Assembly: GCA_949298985.1 (NCBI GenBank)
Contig: CASFYV010000029.1
Location: forward strand, 38,457 to 102,456
Reading direction: 5' to 3'
DNA from: an uncultured bacterium
GTDB lineage: Bacteria > Cyanobacteriota > Vampirovibrionia > Gastranaerophilales > Gastranaerophilaceae
DNA: 64,000 nt
The notes under the pieces were generated by a model. The model was not told where the DNA came from. It did not search any database and was given only the letters and a program-made list of their open reading frames with translations. The position numbers and the translations under genes are program-made. Position 1 is the first letter of the stretch. The number at the start of each line of letters is the position of its first letter. Below, piece after piece: positions 26,546 to 36,652 of this stretch.

Positions 26546-28327
26546 ATGGAAATTAATGCACAAAGCGTAGCAAAAGCTATTAGCGAAGGAAAAATCAGTT
26601 ATTTTGAAGCTCTCAATACCTATAAGGGTATAAAAGAAGAAGAAATCAATGCAGAATTAAGAAAATTAGGAGGTGACCCAGGAGCTCCTATTGATGGGTT
26701 TGAAGCAAAAAATAAACCTAAAAACGAAAAAGTTTTGTATTTAGTCAAAGACGATACCTATTATCAAAATGAAAGAATAAAATACAACAATGAAGCTGTC
26801 CAAGCAAAAGAAAAGATGAAAGAAGCTTGGAATAATGGAAATTATTTAGATGCAGCTTTATCATTCGGCAAAGGACTTTTAGCCGCCTATAGAAAAGAAA
26901 CAACGCCAGAAAATATGAGCGAAGCTATGAGACAAGATGCAGGATTTGGAACTATTGCTAAATATGCAGTAGCACTTGGAGCCGCTGGAGCAGCTTTTGC
27001 AAGTTGTACGAATGAGATTTCTCAAAATGTAATGATTCCAATAAATCAAAATAGTTCATTAGAAGAAGCTATAAATGCATTGTTAACAGGTCAAGAAGTT
27101 ACAAATCAAATTCTAGCAGCTATTTTAGAAAAAGAAATAAGTAACGGAGCAACTCTGGAAGATATAAAAAATTTGGTAGGAAATAATACATTTGTCTTGG
27201 ATGCAATTCTTAATGCAATAACTGAAGGAAACAATCTATTAACAGAAATAAGAAATTCTATTGATTCCGGAAACGAAGCGATATTAGAAACCTTAATCGA
27301 TATTAAATCAAGTATAAAAGTAATTTCAGATTTAGTTGTTTCGCAACCAGATTATAGCAAACAATTAGAAGAAATTAAAAACGCCATTGAAAAAGGAAAT
27401 AGTAGTACCCAAGATATTATAGCAATGTTAAATAATTTATTTAACGAAGTTGTTAAGAATGGAGATACACAAGTTGATATCTTAGCAAAACTTGAAGAAA
27501 TTCAAAACTCTAATAAATCAGATGGTGAAAAATTAGCTGCAATGTTAGAATTATTGAAAAACATAGATTCTACAACTCAAGATATCAGTAAAAAACTGGA
27601 TGAAATCAAAGATAAATTAGATTCATTATCTGGAACAGGTGGTATTAGTAAAGAAGATATAAATGCTATTATTGATGCTATTAAAGAAAATGGTGAAAAA
27701 ATTGATGCAACAAATCAATTGTTAGCAAAAATGCAAGATCAGGATGAAAAATTCCAAGCTCAAGTCTTAAAATTACTAGCAAATGTCGGAGCTGATTATA
27801 CAGATGTTCTTAACAAAATATTAGATGCAGTAAACAATGGCAACGCTAAACTAGATGATATTACTAAATTGCTTGGTAAAATGCAAAATCAAGATTTAGA
27901 ATTCCAAAAGAATGTCTTGAATGCTATTGAAAAATTTGAAGCTGGAAATATTGAAGCATTACTTAATAAAGTACTCGAAAAAATGGATAGTAACACATCT
28001 AAAATTGTAGATGCTATCAATAAAATAGGCGATAAAATAGATATTGAGGCAAACAAAAACGATGAACGATTTAAAAAAGTTGATGCATTTATGAAAGAAG
28101 TCCTAGATAAATTGTCGTCAGCTCCAGGATATGATAATAGTAAAATTCTAGAAGTATTAAGTAAATTAAGTAATATGTTAAACACCAAACTTGAAGAAAT
28201 TCTAAATGCAATCAAAGATCATGATGTTCATGTAACAGTTGATGTAACAGGAAAAGTCACTTGCGAATGTGATTGCGGGAAACCTCACGAAGGTATTCTA
28301 GGTGACTTAGAAGATGCTTTAGGATAA
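26546..28327 (+). CDS. long helical repeat/coiled-coil protein of unknown function
   Basis: 593 residues, family not recognised. Residues 1-130 are mixed charged sequence with no N-terminal signal. Residues 137-153 form a hydrophobic Ala/Gly-rich stretch ending AAFASC, with Cys154 in a lipobox-like setting but far from the N terminus. From about 160 to 560 there are many imperfect repeats of about 35 residues with the pattern ILxAIxxGNxxLxxI (for example LNAITEGNNLLTEI and LDAVNNGNAKLDDI), giving a long helical rod. The C terminus has CECDCGKPH, a possible metal site. Shine-Dalgarno GAAAGGAG. Probably a cell-surface fibre or tether; inferred only. Confidence 0.65.
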   Translation: MEINAQSVAKAISEGKISYFEALNTYKGIKEEEINAELRKLGGDPGAPIDGFEAKNKPKNEKVLYLVKDDTYYQNERIKYNNEAVQAKEKMKEAWNNGNYLDAALSFGKGLLAAYRKETTPENMSEAMRQDAGFGTIAKYAVALGAAGAAFASCTNEISQNVMIPINQNSSLEEAINALLTGQEVTNQILAAILEKEISNGATLEDIKNLVGNNTFVLDAILNAITEGNNLLTEIRNSIDSGNEAILETLIDIKSSIKVISDLVVSQPDYSKQLEEIKNAIEKGNSSTQDIIAMLNNLFNEVVKNGDTQVDILAKLEEIQNSNKSDGEKLAAMLELLKNIDSTTQDISKKLDEIKDKLDSLSGTGGISKEDINAIIDAIKENGEKIDATNQLLAKMQDQDEKFQAQVLKLLANVGADYTDVLNKILDAVNNGNAKLDDITKLLGKMQNQDLEFQKNVLNAIEKFEAGNIEALLNKVLEKMDSNTSKIVDAINKIGDKIDIEANKNDERFKKVDAFMKEVLDKLSSAPGYDNSKILEVLSKLSNMLNTKLEEILNAIKDHDVHVTVDVTGKVTCECDCGKPHEGILGDLEDALG

Positions 28328-28352
28328 TATATTAGACATATCCAAAATTTAG

Positions 28353-28381
28353 GAGCGAATTAAATTAATTCGCTCTTTTTT
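28353..28381 (+). terminator. intrinsic terminator of the 26546 gene
   Basis: Near-perfect palindrome GAGCGAATT / AATTCGCTC with a 5-nt centre, followed by TTTTTTT. It sits between convergent genes. Confidence 0.85.
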
Positions 28382-29421
28382 TATATTCTTTTTTGAGATT
28401 TAGGATCAAGAATATCTCTAATTACATCACCAAGTAAATTAAATGAAAGGACAGCAATAAAAATTAATATCCCAGGAGTTAAAAGCCAAGGTCTATAAAA
28501 AATATTAGTAAATTCTTGAGCTTCTTTTAACATATTTCCCCAGCTTGCATCAGGCTGCTGAATCCCTAAACCTAAAAAGCTTAAACCTGATTCTGCCAAA
28601 ATATAAGAAGGAATACTCAAAGTCATAGCAATAATTACATAACTTGTAGTTTGAGGCAAAATATGTTTTAGAATAATTCTTAAATTAGAAGCTCCAATAG
28701 TTTTAGCAGCAGATACAAAATCCTCATTTTTAATTGACAGCACCATACCTCTAACAACTCTTGCAAAGCCTGCCCAACCAATAAGAGCTAAAATTACTAC
28801 AATCAATCCAAATCTTTGAACACTTGTCATGCCTGTAGGAAGAATAGCAGCAAGAATTATTAAAAGATAGAAACTAGGTATTGCCATAACAGCTTCTGCA
28901 AATCTCATCATAAGAGTATCTACTATTCCACCAAAGTATCCTGAAATTCCACCATATAAAAGACCTATCGGAAATACTATTAAAAGTGCTAAAAAACCAA
29001 CTGTCATAGATATTCTTCCACCAAATAACAGCCTTGAAAAAACATCTCTACCATTAATATCAGTACCTAATAGATATAATTCTCCACCGTCTTGTACTCC
29101 AAACAAATGTCTTTTACCTCCAACTTTTGGTAATAATTTCAAGTAATATTTTTGACTCCTATCTTGTTTATAAATTGTCTGCATAAGAGTCGGCTCAAAT
29201 TCTCGTATATAATTATATGTATAAGGTCTTGATAATTTACCTTTTTCATCTATTGTATAGACTTTTGAAGGTGGAGCATAAGCTTTATCCCTATTTGAAT
29301 AACTACTTGAATAAGGGGCAATAAAATTTGCAAAAAGAATTATCAAATACAACACTACAAGAGTAAAAAATGATATTCTCGCAAATTTATCTTGAAATAA
29401 TTTAGCAAAAAATTCCCTCAT
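28381..29421 (-). CDS. peptide ABC transporter permease (OppC/DppC family)
   Basis: 346 residues. N-terminal helix, a long extracytoplasmic segment (about 35-130), then five helices. The coupling EAA motif is recognisable around FVSAAKTIGASNLRIILKHILPQ, and SGLSFLGLGIQQPDASWG is typical of OppC/DppC. The gene overlaps oppB-like by 4 bp. It works with the permease and binding protein upstream; no OppD/F ATPase genes follow. Confidence 0.88.
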   Translation of the reverse strand: MREFFAKLFQDKFARISFFTLVVLYLIILFANFIAPYSSSYSNRDKAYAPPSKVYTIDEKGKLSRPYTYNYIREFEPTLMQTIYKQDRSQKYYLKLLPKVGGKRHLFGVQDGGELYLLGTDINGRDVFSRLLFGGRISMTVGFLALLIVFPIGLLYGGISGYFGGIVDTLMMRFAEAVMAIPSFYLLIILAAILPTGMTSVQRFGLIVVILALIGWAGFARVVRGMVLSIKNEDFVSAAKTIGASNLRIILKHILPQTTSYVIIAMTLSIPSYILAESGLSFLGLGIQQPDASWGNMLKEAQEFTNIFYRPWLLTPGILIFIAVLSFNLLGDVIRDILDPKSQKRI

Positions 29422-30389
29422 TTTGTCCCCCTAACTCTAGGATCAGTAAGCATTAATAAAATATCAGCAATAAGGTTTCCTAAAATAAGCATAATTGTCC
29501 CCATCATCAAAGAAGCCATAACAAGATTTATATCTGATTTCATAACGGCTTCTAGAATTAACCTTCCTAACCCGGGATATTGAAATACGTATTCAGTAAG
29601 AGCAGCTCCGCTTAACAATCCTGCAAATTCAAAGCCTAATAGAGTTATCATAGGATTTATGGCATTTCTAAGAGCGTGCTTAAAAATAACCTTAAATTCA
29701 CTTAGCCCTTTTGCTCTTGCAAATTTTACATAATCGCTATCCCAAACTTCAAGCATATTCGCTCTCATCTGTCTTTGTAATCCGCTTAAAGATATCGTAA
29801 ACAAAACCACAGTTGGTAATACTAAATGTTTTGCTAAATCGAAAAATTTTCCTATTAAAGAAAATTCATTAAAATTATAACTAGTAAGCCCTCCAACAGG
29901 AAACCAACCTGTCTTTACTGCAAAAATTAACAATAATATTGCAAAGAAAAAAGACGGGATTGCCATTCCAACACTTGAAACAACTGTTAAAGTTCTATCA
30001 AAAACTGTTTCTTTTTTCACTGCTGCAAAAATACCAAGTGGAATTCCTACTATCCATGTCATAAAAACTACAATTGAAGTTAGTAAGAGCGTATTAGGAA
30101 TTCTCTCTTTTAATTTAGTTGAAACTTTTTCACCAGCAGAGGTATAACCCAAATCTCCTTTTAGAAAAGACTTCGCCCAAGAAATATACTGAATATAAAT
30201 AGGTTTATCCAATTTTAAACGCTTAATTTCCTTATCTAAAGTTTCTTGAGAAATTGAAGGATTTAACCTTAATTCTGCCAATGGATCAATTGGAGCAAGA
30301 CGAATTATAAAAAAACTAATAATTGATACTATTATTAAAAGAGGTATCACTTGCAGTATTCTTTTTGATATATACTTAAAAAACTCCAT
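29418..30389 (-). CDS. peptide ABC transporter permease (OppB/DppB family)
   Basis: 323 residues, about six helices. Family features: IIRLAPIDPLAELRL after the first helix, GDLGYTSAGEKVSTKLKERI, and the EAA loop YVKFARAKGLSEFKVIFKHA. It follows the binding-protein gene by 2 bp and overlaps the second permease by 4 bp. Confidence 0.88.
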   Translation of the reverse strand: MEFFKYISKRILQVIPLLIIVSIISFFIIRLAPIDPLAELRLNPSISQETLDKEIKRLKLDKPIYIQYISWAKSFLKGDLGYTSAGEKVSTKLKERIPNTLLLTSIVVFMTWIVGIPLGIFAAVKKETVFDRTLTVVSSVGMAIPSFFFAILLLIFAVKTGWFPVGGLTSYNFNEFSLIGKFFDLAKHLVLPTVVLFTISLSGLQRQMRANMLEVWDSDYVKFARAKGLSEFKVIFKHALRNAINPMITLLGFEFAGLLSGAALTEYVFQYPGLGRLILEAVMKSDINLVMASLMMGTIMLILGNLIADILLMLTDPRVRGTK

Positions 30390-30391
30390 TT

Positions 30392-32218
30392 TTACTCCAC
30401 ATAAATTTCATCTAAATTGTAAATTAATCCGCTTAAAGGTGTCGGATAGATATTCTTAAATTTCTTTCTAATAGCCGTAATTCTTATTGGCGAATATAAA
30501 TAAATAATAGGTTTTTGATTATAAATAATTGTTTGGTATTTATCATATAAAGGTTTTCTTTCATCAAATAATAATTTTAAAGCCCCTTCTTTAAAAATTT
30601 CATCCAAATCCTTTTCCCAAGATAATCTATCATCAACAGAATAATTCGCAGGTCTTTGATTAAACATATGCAGACTGCCTTTAGAAGTCCAAACATTTTT
30701 TCCATCATGCGGTTCAAGAGGAGATCCTGTTAACCCCATTATTGCCATATCCCAATCATATGTATTTGTAAGCTTATTTACCAAAGAATTAAATTCTACT
30801 GGTTTGAAATTAACTTTCATCCCCAATTCTTCCAAATCCTGTTTTATCATCACACCCAATGCTTCTCGTTCAAGATTTCCTGCATTAGTGTATAAGTCAA
30901 ATTCAACTCGGTTACCTTTATTATCATATAGCTTTCCATTTCTTAATACAAAACCTGCTTTTTGAAGGCTCTTTCTTGCAACTTCAATATCAGAAGGATG
31001 ACCTTTTATGTATTTATTTAAATATATTGAATTCAAACTCTCTGCAGTAAATAAAGGTTCTGCAACTCCTGATGCTATATTTTGTACCATATTTTTTCTA
31101 TCAATCGCCCAATCTATAGCAGCACGAAAATCTCTATTTCCAAACCATCTTTGCTTAATAGGATTTACATAAAACTTTCCATTTTTATCTTTTCTATTAT
31201 TTAAATTTATAACTAAAAATAAAGTTCCAGTATCAGCTCCTAAATTATATACTGAATAATCTGATTTAGCTTCATTCAATTTATATTGAGCTACATTTGA
31301 ACCTCTAATAGATAAAACATCAAGCTCTTTTGCTTCAAATTTTAAAATTTCATTATTTGTATCGCCAACAATTAAATATACAACTTTATCCAAATATGGT
31401 AACTGTTTATTTTCTAAATTTATCTTGTAATAATTTGGATTTCTTACAAAAACAACTCTTTGAGCGGCTACATATTCTTTTAATTTAAAAGCACCACTTG
31501 ATACAATATCTTTTGGATTAGTATTTGGTGATAAAAAAGCATTAAATACAGATTCTCCATTATCAGAATAAGGTTTAAAATAATGTTTAGGAACAATAGG
31601 ATAACTCAATTGTCTTAAAAATGGTGCAAAAGGTCTTGGAGTTGTAAACTTAACTGTATAATCATCAATTTGAACAAGACTTGGTAACTTACCATCAACT
31701 ATCATCGCATCCATAGTAGAAGGATTTCCTAATCCTTTAAATACAATTTCTTTATACGTATAAATTACATCTTCTGCTGTAATTAACTTTCCATCAGTCC
31801 ATTTTATACCTTTTCGTAAATGAATTATATAGTCATTCCCATTAACTTCAAAACTCTTAGCTAAAAGTGGTTGGACCTCTCCAGTTCTGGGATTAGTAGT
31901 TACTAAACCATCATACAACATGCCTGCCATAGATGATGATGTAGCATCTTTAGTATTACACGGATTAAAAGTCTTAGGCCCTTCTCCTATCGTAGAAACT
32001 ACAAGTTCTCCTCCAAATTTTCCGAGAGGAGCTTGTGATTGTAAGTAATCTATACCATTTATCGCTACATTTCTTTCTTTTGCAGGATAAACTATCTCTT
32101 TTATATCTGCATTAATAACATTATCAGAATATTGTTCAGGAATATCAGCCATTATACAAGCTTTTAAAAATAACCCGACAATTAGTATTAAAAAAATTAT
32201 TCCCCAAATTCTCTTCAT
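30392..32218 (-). CDS. peptide-binding lipoprotein of ABC transporter (SBP family 5)
   Basis: 608 residues. The N-terminal signal ends in LKAC (Cys at 21), a near-lipobox with Lys at -2, so it is probably a membrane-anchored lipoprotein. SBP_bac_5 features include GPKTFNPCNTKDATSSSM, EDVIYTYKEIV and WTDGKLITAEDV. First gene of a three-gene unit with two permeases. The likely substrate is oligopeptides; nickel or others are possible. Confidence 0.85.
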   Translation of the reverse strand: MKRIWGIIFLILIVGLFLKACIMADIPEQYSDNVINADIKEIVYPAKERNVAINGIDYLQSQAPLGKFGGELVVSTIGEGPKTFNPCNTKDATSSSMAGMLYDGLVTTNPRTGEVQPLLAKSFEVNGNDYIIHLRKGIKWTDGKLITAEDVIYTYKEIVFKGLGNPSTMDAMIVDGKLPSLVQIDDYTVKFTTPRPFAPFLRQLSYPIVPKHYFKPYSDNGESVFNAFLSPNTNPKDIVSSGAFKLKEYVAAQRVVFVRNPNYYKINLENKQLPYLDKVVYLIVGDTNNEILKFEAKELDVLSIRGSNVAQYKLNEAKSDYSVYNLGADTGTLFLVINLNNRKDKNGKFYVNPIKQRWFGNRDFRAAIDWAIDRKNMVQNIASGVAEPLFTAESLNSIYLNKYIKGHPSDIEVARKSLQKAGFVLRNGKLYDNKGNRVEFDLYTNAGNLEREALGVMIKQDLEELGMKVNFKPVEFNSLVNKLTNTYDWDMAIMGLTGSPLEPHDGKNVWTSKGSLHMFNQRPANYSVDDRLSWEKDLDEIFKEGALKLLFDERKPLYDKYQTIIYNQKPIIYLYSPIRITAIRKKFKNIYPTPLSGLIYNLDEIYVE

Positions 32219-32301
32219 AAATAAAAGGATACCATATTTTATAAATTTTTGCTTAATCCATAGGGCTATATTTTGATTTTTGATAAATTAAATATATTAA
32301 G

Positions 32302-32359
32302 TTTTGTAACGATTAATAACAACAATGAAATTAGGTAAATTTTAGATACTTTTTATATA
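32302..32359 (+). promoter_or_regulatory. putative promoter region shared in sequence with the 6676 gene
   Basis: TTTTGTAAC (32302-32310), TAAATTTT (32336-32343) and ATACTTTTTATATA (32346-32359), the last identical to the 14-mer before the 6676 gene and 26 nt from the ATG. The TTAAGTTTTGTAAC stretch also matches the proximal half of the element at 26422-26439. Confidence 0.45.
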
Positions 32360-32385
32360 TGTAAGACTAAGATGGAAGTATAAAA

Positions 32386-33345
32386 ATGGTATTAAATCTA
32401 AACGGATACAATATGAATAATGGTTTAATGGGACTATTCCAAAATGGTCTTAGCTCTTTTGGCGGATACTCAAGTTTTGGAGTTGGCGGCTTTAGTAGTA
32501 GCATTTTCTCAATGGGAAGTAATTATTTCGCTAATTGCTATGGTCAAGTAGATTATGATGCTATGGCTGGATTTGGAGTAGCAAATGCATTAATGGGAGT
32601 CGCAACTCAAGCTGTAAACAGTTATTTATCACAAAGACCTGCAAAAGTAGATCACCAAGAAGAAGCAAAAAATGTTAAAGGTGCTATTTCTGAAAAAGAA
32701 GCTAAAAAAGTTGACTTAGCTAATGATAAAAAAGCAGCAGATGAAAAAGTTTCTACAGCAAGTGCAGAAGTAGAACGTTTAGATAGAGAAATTAAAACAA
32801 CAGAAAATAACATAGACAAACTTAAAGCAGAATACGATGCTGCAACAAAAAATAATGAAACGAATAAAGCAAGTGAATTAAACACTCAAATACGAGAAGC
32901 TAATGAAAAACTAAAAAAACTACAAGAAGAAAAAACAAAACAAGAAAAAATCGTAGAAGAAAACACTGAAAAAGTAACAAAATGCACTGAACAAATCACC
33001 ACATTAGATAATGAAATAGCTCAATTAAAAATAGAATTAAAAGAACATCAAGATACGATTAATGACAACTTATTAAACAAAGCTGATGGTCTAAGATTAA
33101 CACGAACATCAGACGAAGAGTATTCTAAAAAAGTTATTGATGGCAAACTTGATGATAATACTACTTATACAAAAAACGATTTTCAAACAGCAATTCGCAA
33201 TTTTAGAAAGGCCGTAGAGTCTTCAGATAAAAAAGAAAAAGCTCAAACTTTAGTTGATATGTATAAAAGATTATCGGTAGAAGAACAAAGTTCAACATTT
33301 AAAAAGGCTACTGAAATCGCTTATGAATATTTACAACAAGCATAA
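32386..33345 (+). CDS. Gly-rich hydrophobic N terminus plus coiled-coil protein
   Basis: 319 residues, not recognised. Residues 1-85 are rich in Gly, Ser, Phe, Asn and Met without a Sec signal (LFQNGLSSFGGYSSFGVGG). Residues about 90-230 are a strong coiled coil full of Lys/Glu heptads, and the rest is helical. The architecture and promoter motif match the protein at 6676, so they may be distant paralogues or at least co-regulated. An intrinsic terminator follows. Confidence 0.65.
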   Translation: MVLNLNGYNMNNGLMGLFQNGLSSFGGYSSFGVGGFSSSIFSMGSNYFANCYGQVDYDAMAGFGVANALMGVATQAVNSYLSQRPAKVDHQEEAKNVKGAISEKEAKKVDLANDKKAADEKVSTASAEVERLDREIKTTENNIDKLKAEYDAATKNNETNKASELNTQIREANEKLKKLQEEKTKQEKIVEENTEKVTKCTEQITTLDNEIAQLKIELKEHQDTINDNLLNKADGLRLTRTSDEEYSKKVIDGKLDDNTTYTKNDFQTAIRNFRKAVESSDKKEKAQTLVDMYKRLSVEEQSSTFKKATEIAYEYLQQA

Positions 33346-33365
33346 GAAAATAATTTAGAATTTCT

Positions 33366-33404
33366 AACGTCGAGTTTTATTAACAAACTCGACGTTTATA
33401 TTTA
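33366..33404 (+). terminator. intrinsic terminator of the 32386 gene
   Basis: Stem AACGTCGAGTTT / AAACTCGACGTT with a 7-nt loop, followed by a T-rich tail. Confidence 0.8.
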
Positions 33405-33485
33405 TCTAATTCGGCTATTTATTTAACAAATTATTTATTCTTTAGTATATTTATGTTATCATTACTATAATTGGAGAGGATTATT

Positions 33486-36128
33486 ATGATAAATTTTTTG
33501 TTAAAACTATTAGGCGATCCTAATGAGAAAAAAGTAAAAAAAATATTAGGTATAATTGACCATATAAATGCTTTAGAACCGGAGTTTGAAAAATTAACAG
33601 ATGATGAACTTAGAGCAAAAACTAAAGAGTTTAAAGAAATTCTATCAAAACGACCAACATCAGATAACGAAAAAGCTGATAGAATTTTAGAAAAAGAAAC
33701 TCTGGATAAAATCTTACCTGCGGCATTTGCAACAGTAAGAGAAGCAGGAAAAAGAGTTTTAAATATGCGACATTTTGATGTCCAATTAATTGGAGCATAT
33801 TTTTTACATAATGGACATATTGCAGAAATGAGAACAGGTGAAGGTAAAACCCTTGTTGCAACATTAGCGGCTTATCTTAATGCTCTTACAGGAAAAGGGG
33901 TTCATGTTGTAACTGTTAACGATTATCTTGCAAAACGTGACAGTGAATGGATGGGAAAAATTTACAAATTCCTCGGACTCTCTGTTGGGGTAATTCTTTC
34001 AAATCAACACGATGCAGAAGAATTTGAACGAAAAAGAAACGCTTACAACTGCGATATCACATATGGTACCAATAATGAATTTGGATTTGACTACCTTAGA
34101 GACAATATGGCTTCTTCAAAAGAAATGCTTGTCCAAAGACCTTTTAATTATGCGATTATAGACGAAGTTGACAGTATTTTAATTGATGAGGCTAGAACTC
34201 CTTTAATCATAAGTGGACGTGTTGAAAAATCTGCTGATACATATACTTTAATGGCAAAGGTAGCACCACAACTTCAAAAAAATATCGACTACGAAGTTGA
34301 TGAAAAAAATAAAAATGTTATCCTCACAGAAGATGGCATTGATAAAGCACAAGAAATTATTGGCTGCAAAGATTTATTTGACATAAATAATCAGTATGCA
34401 CACGATTTATTAAACGCCTTAAAAGCAAAAGAGCTATTTATAAAAGATACTGATTATGTAGTTAAAGAAGGTGAAATCATGATAGTAGATGAATTCACCG
34501 GACGTTTAATGCCGGGAAGACGTTGGTCTGATGGTTTACACCAAGCTATTGAAGCTAAAGAAGGTGTCGAAATCCAAGATGAAACTCAAACTTTAGCAAG
34601 TATAACTTTCCAAAACTTATTCAGATTATATCCTAAACTTTCTGGAATGACAGGAACCGCAATGACAGAAGAAGCTGAATTCGGTAAAATTTACAACCTT
34701 GAAGTTACTGCTATTCCTACTAACAAACCTGATATCAGAATTAATCATCCTGATGTAATTTATAAAACAGAAAGAGCAAAATATAATGCTGTTGTTAATG
34801 ATATCATTGAACAAAACAAATTAGGAAGACCAGTTCTTGTAGGTACAGTAAGCATTGAAAAATCTGAATACATTTCAGCTTTATTATCTAAAAAAGGAAT
34901 AAAACACAACGTTTTAAACGCAAAACAGCACGAAAGAGAAGCGTATATAATCGCACAAGCCGGCAGAATTGGAGCAGTTACAATTGCGACTAATATGGCG
35001 GGACGTGGAACTGATATTCTTTTAGGAGGTAATGCCGAATTTTTAGCAAAAGAAGATTTGGAAAAACAAAATATAACACCTGATAATCCAAATTATGATG
35101 AATTAAAAGAGAAAGCTTTACAAAAAGCAAGAGAAATTACAGAAAAAGAACACGCAAAAGTTGTTGAACTTGGAGGATTACACGTTATCGGAACTGAAAG
35201 ACACGAATCCAGAAGAATTGATAACCAACTAAGAGGACGTGCTGCTCGTCAGGGAGATCCGGGTTCTACAAGATTTTTCTTGTCTCTAGAAGATAATTTA
35301 ATGAGAATTTTCGGAGGAGATAAAATTACTACTCTTATGACTATGCTTAATGTAGAAGAAGATATGGCTATTGAATCATCACTTATTACAAGACAAATTC
35401 AATCTGCTCAAAAGAAAGTTGAAACTTATCATTTTGATATAAGAAAAAGTGTTCTTCAATATGACGATGTTATGAATATTCAAAGAGAAAAATTCTATGC
35501 TCAAAGACGTAAAGTCCTTGAAGGTAAAGATTTGAGATCTGATATTGAATATATGATAGATAAAGAAATTGACAGATTACTAAAAAGTTATATTACTCCG
35601 GAAATGAATCCTGAAGAATATATCCAAGAAGACTTAGAAACATTAATAAAAGAATTACATTCAACAATTCCTCAATTATCATATATAACTATTGATGATA
35701 TCGGAAACTATAGATATTCAAAGATTTATGATTCATTACGTGATGCTGCGCTAAAAGCTTATAAAGAACACGAAGAAGAAATTATTAATTTCTATAACTC
35801 TATTTCAGAGCAATACAATCCAGATTTTGAAAAACAAGAATTATTTGCAGAAAATAATATAATGAGATCTTTAGAAAGAGATATTTTATTAAGAGTTGTT
35901 GATAATCAATGGATTGATCACTTACATAATATTGACATGCTAAAAGATGGTATTGGACTTCGTGCTTATGGACAAAAAGATCCGTTAATTGAATACAAAA
36001 AAGAAGCTTATGACCTTTTCAATAAAATGATGTTTGAAATCCAAAGCAACACTGTAAAATACCTGTTTAGAGCTAAATTTGGAATACAATTTGTTTCAGA
36101 TGACGGTATAGAAGTTTTTGAAAACTAA
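33486..36128 (+). CDS. secA: preprotein translocase ATPase SecA
   Basis: Motor ATPase of the Sec pathway. Walker A is [13 protein letters not shown] near residue 100; [19 protein letters not shown] is Walker B plus the SecA signature. [10 protein letters not shown] and [30 protein letters not shown] are also clear. The ATG at 33486 with GGAGAGG upstream is chosen over a TTG at 33471, giving 880 residues. The usual C-terminal Cys/His zinc tail is absent; the protein ends at the helical scaffold, which implies no SecB-type docking there. Confidence 0.97.
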   Translation: MINFLLKLLGDPNEKKVKKILGIIDHINALEPEFEKLTDDELRAKTKEFKEILSKRPTSDNEKADRILEKETLDKILPAAFATVREAGKRVLNMRHFDVQLIGAYFLHNGHIAEMRTGEGKTLVATLAAYLNALTGKGVHVVTVNDYLAKRDSEWMGKIYKFLGLSVGVILSNQHDAEEFERKRNAYNCDITYGTNNEFGFDYLRDNMASSKEMLVQRPFNYAIIDEVDSILIDEARTPLIISGRVEKSADTYTLMAKVAPQLQKNIDYEVDEKNKNVILTEDGIDKAQEIIGCKDLFDINNQYAHDLLNALKAKELFIKDTDYVVKEGEIMIVDEFTGRLMPGRRWSDGLHQAIEAKEGVEIQDETQTLASITFQNLFRLYPKLSGMTGTAMTEEAEFGKIYNLEVTAIPTNKPDIRINHPDVIYKTERAKYNAVVNDIIEQNKLGRPVLVGTVSIEKSEYISALLSKKGIKHNVLNAKQHEREAYIIAQAGRIGAVTIATNMAGRGTDILLGGNAEFLAKEDLEKQNITPDNPNYDELKEKALQKAREITEKEHAKVVELGGLHVIGTERHESRRIDNQLRGRAARQGDPGSTRFFLSLEDNLMRIFGGDKITTLMTMLNVEEDMAIESSLITRQIQSAQKKVETYHFDIRKSVLQYDDVMNIQREKFYAQRRKVLEGKDLRSDIEYMIDKEIDRLLKSYITPEMNPEEYIQEDLETLIKELHSTIPQLSYITIDDIGNYRYSKIYDSLRDAALKAYKEHEEEIINFYNSISEQYNPDFEKQELFAENNIMRSLERDILLRVVDNQWIDHLHNIDMLKDGIGLRAYGQKDPLIEYKKEAYDLFNKMMFEIQSNTVKYLFRAKFGIQFVSDDGIEVFEN

Positions 36129-36144
36129 AAATTTAAAACTAACT

Positions 36145-36177
36145 AAAAAATCACCTTTTTTAAGGTGATTTTTTTTT
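36145..36177 (+). terminator. intrinsic terminator of secA
   Basis: Stem AAAATCACCTT / AAGGTGATTTT with a TTTT loop, then a long T-run. Confidence 0.88.
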
Positions 36178-36259
36178 CTAAACAACTACCCAATTATACA
36201 ATATAATAATTTTCATTTTAGTTATATTCTATGGTAAATTAGAAATAAGGAGTAACAAA

Positions 36260-36652
36260 ATGAATAAAAATGTAATTATTATTTTATCAATTTTTATCGT
36301 TCCGCTTGTTATATACTGGGGACTAACAAAAGACAAATTAACAACACCTCCATCAATTGCCTCAACTGGTGCTGAAATTATAAAATTTTCTTCACCAATG
36401 TGTTATGAATGTCAAGAATTAGAAAAGGTTTTTGAAGAAGTATTCCCTAATTACAATCGAGATATTACACTAAAAAAAATAGATGTTACTCAAAAAGATA
36501 AACAAACAGCAGAATTAATAAAAAAATATGAAGTAAAATTAGTTCCAACAACTGTATTTAAGAATTCAAAAGGTTTAACAACAAGACGCATTGAAGGAAC
36601 AATGCAACCAAAAATTTTAGAAAATTATTTGAAAGAGATCATAGATGGATAA
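36260..36652 (+). CDS. membrane-anchored thioredoxin-like protein
   Basis: 130 residues. An N-terminal hydrophobic anchor (about 4-22) precedes a thioredoxin fold with the redox motif CYEC near residue 49. LVPTTVF carries the cis-Pro loop. Eight bp overlap with the CcdA-like gene. The pair should move electrons across the membrane: CcdA passes reductant from cytoplasmic thioredoxin to this extracytoplasmic protein. The final target is not visible in the window. Confidence 0.85.
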   Translation: MNKNVIIILSIFIVPLVIYWGLTKDKLTTPPSIASTGAEIIKFSSPMCYECQELEKVFEEVFPNYNRDITLKKIDVTQKDKQTAELIKKYEVKLVPTTVFKNSKGLTTRRIEGTMQPKILENYLKEIIDG

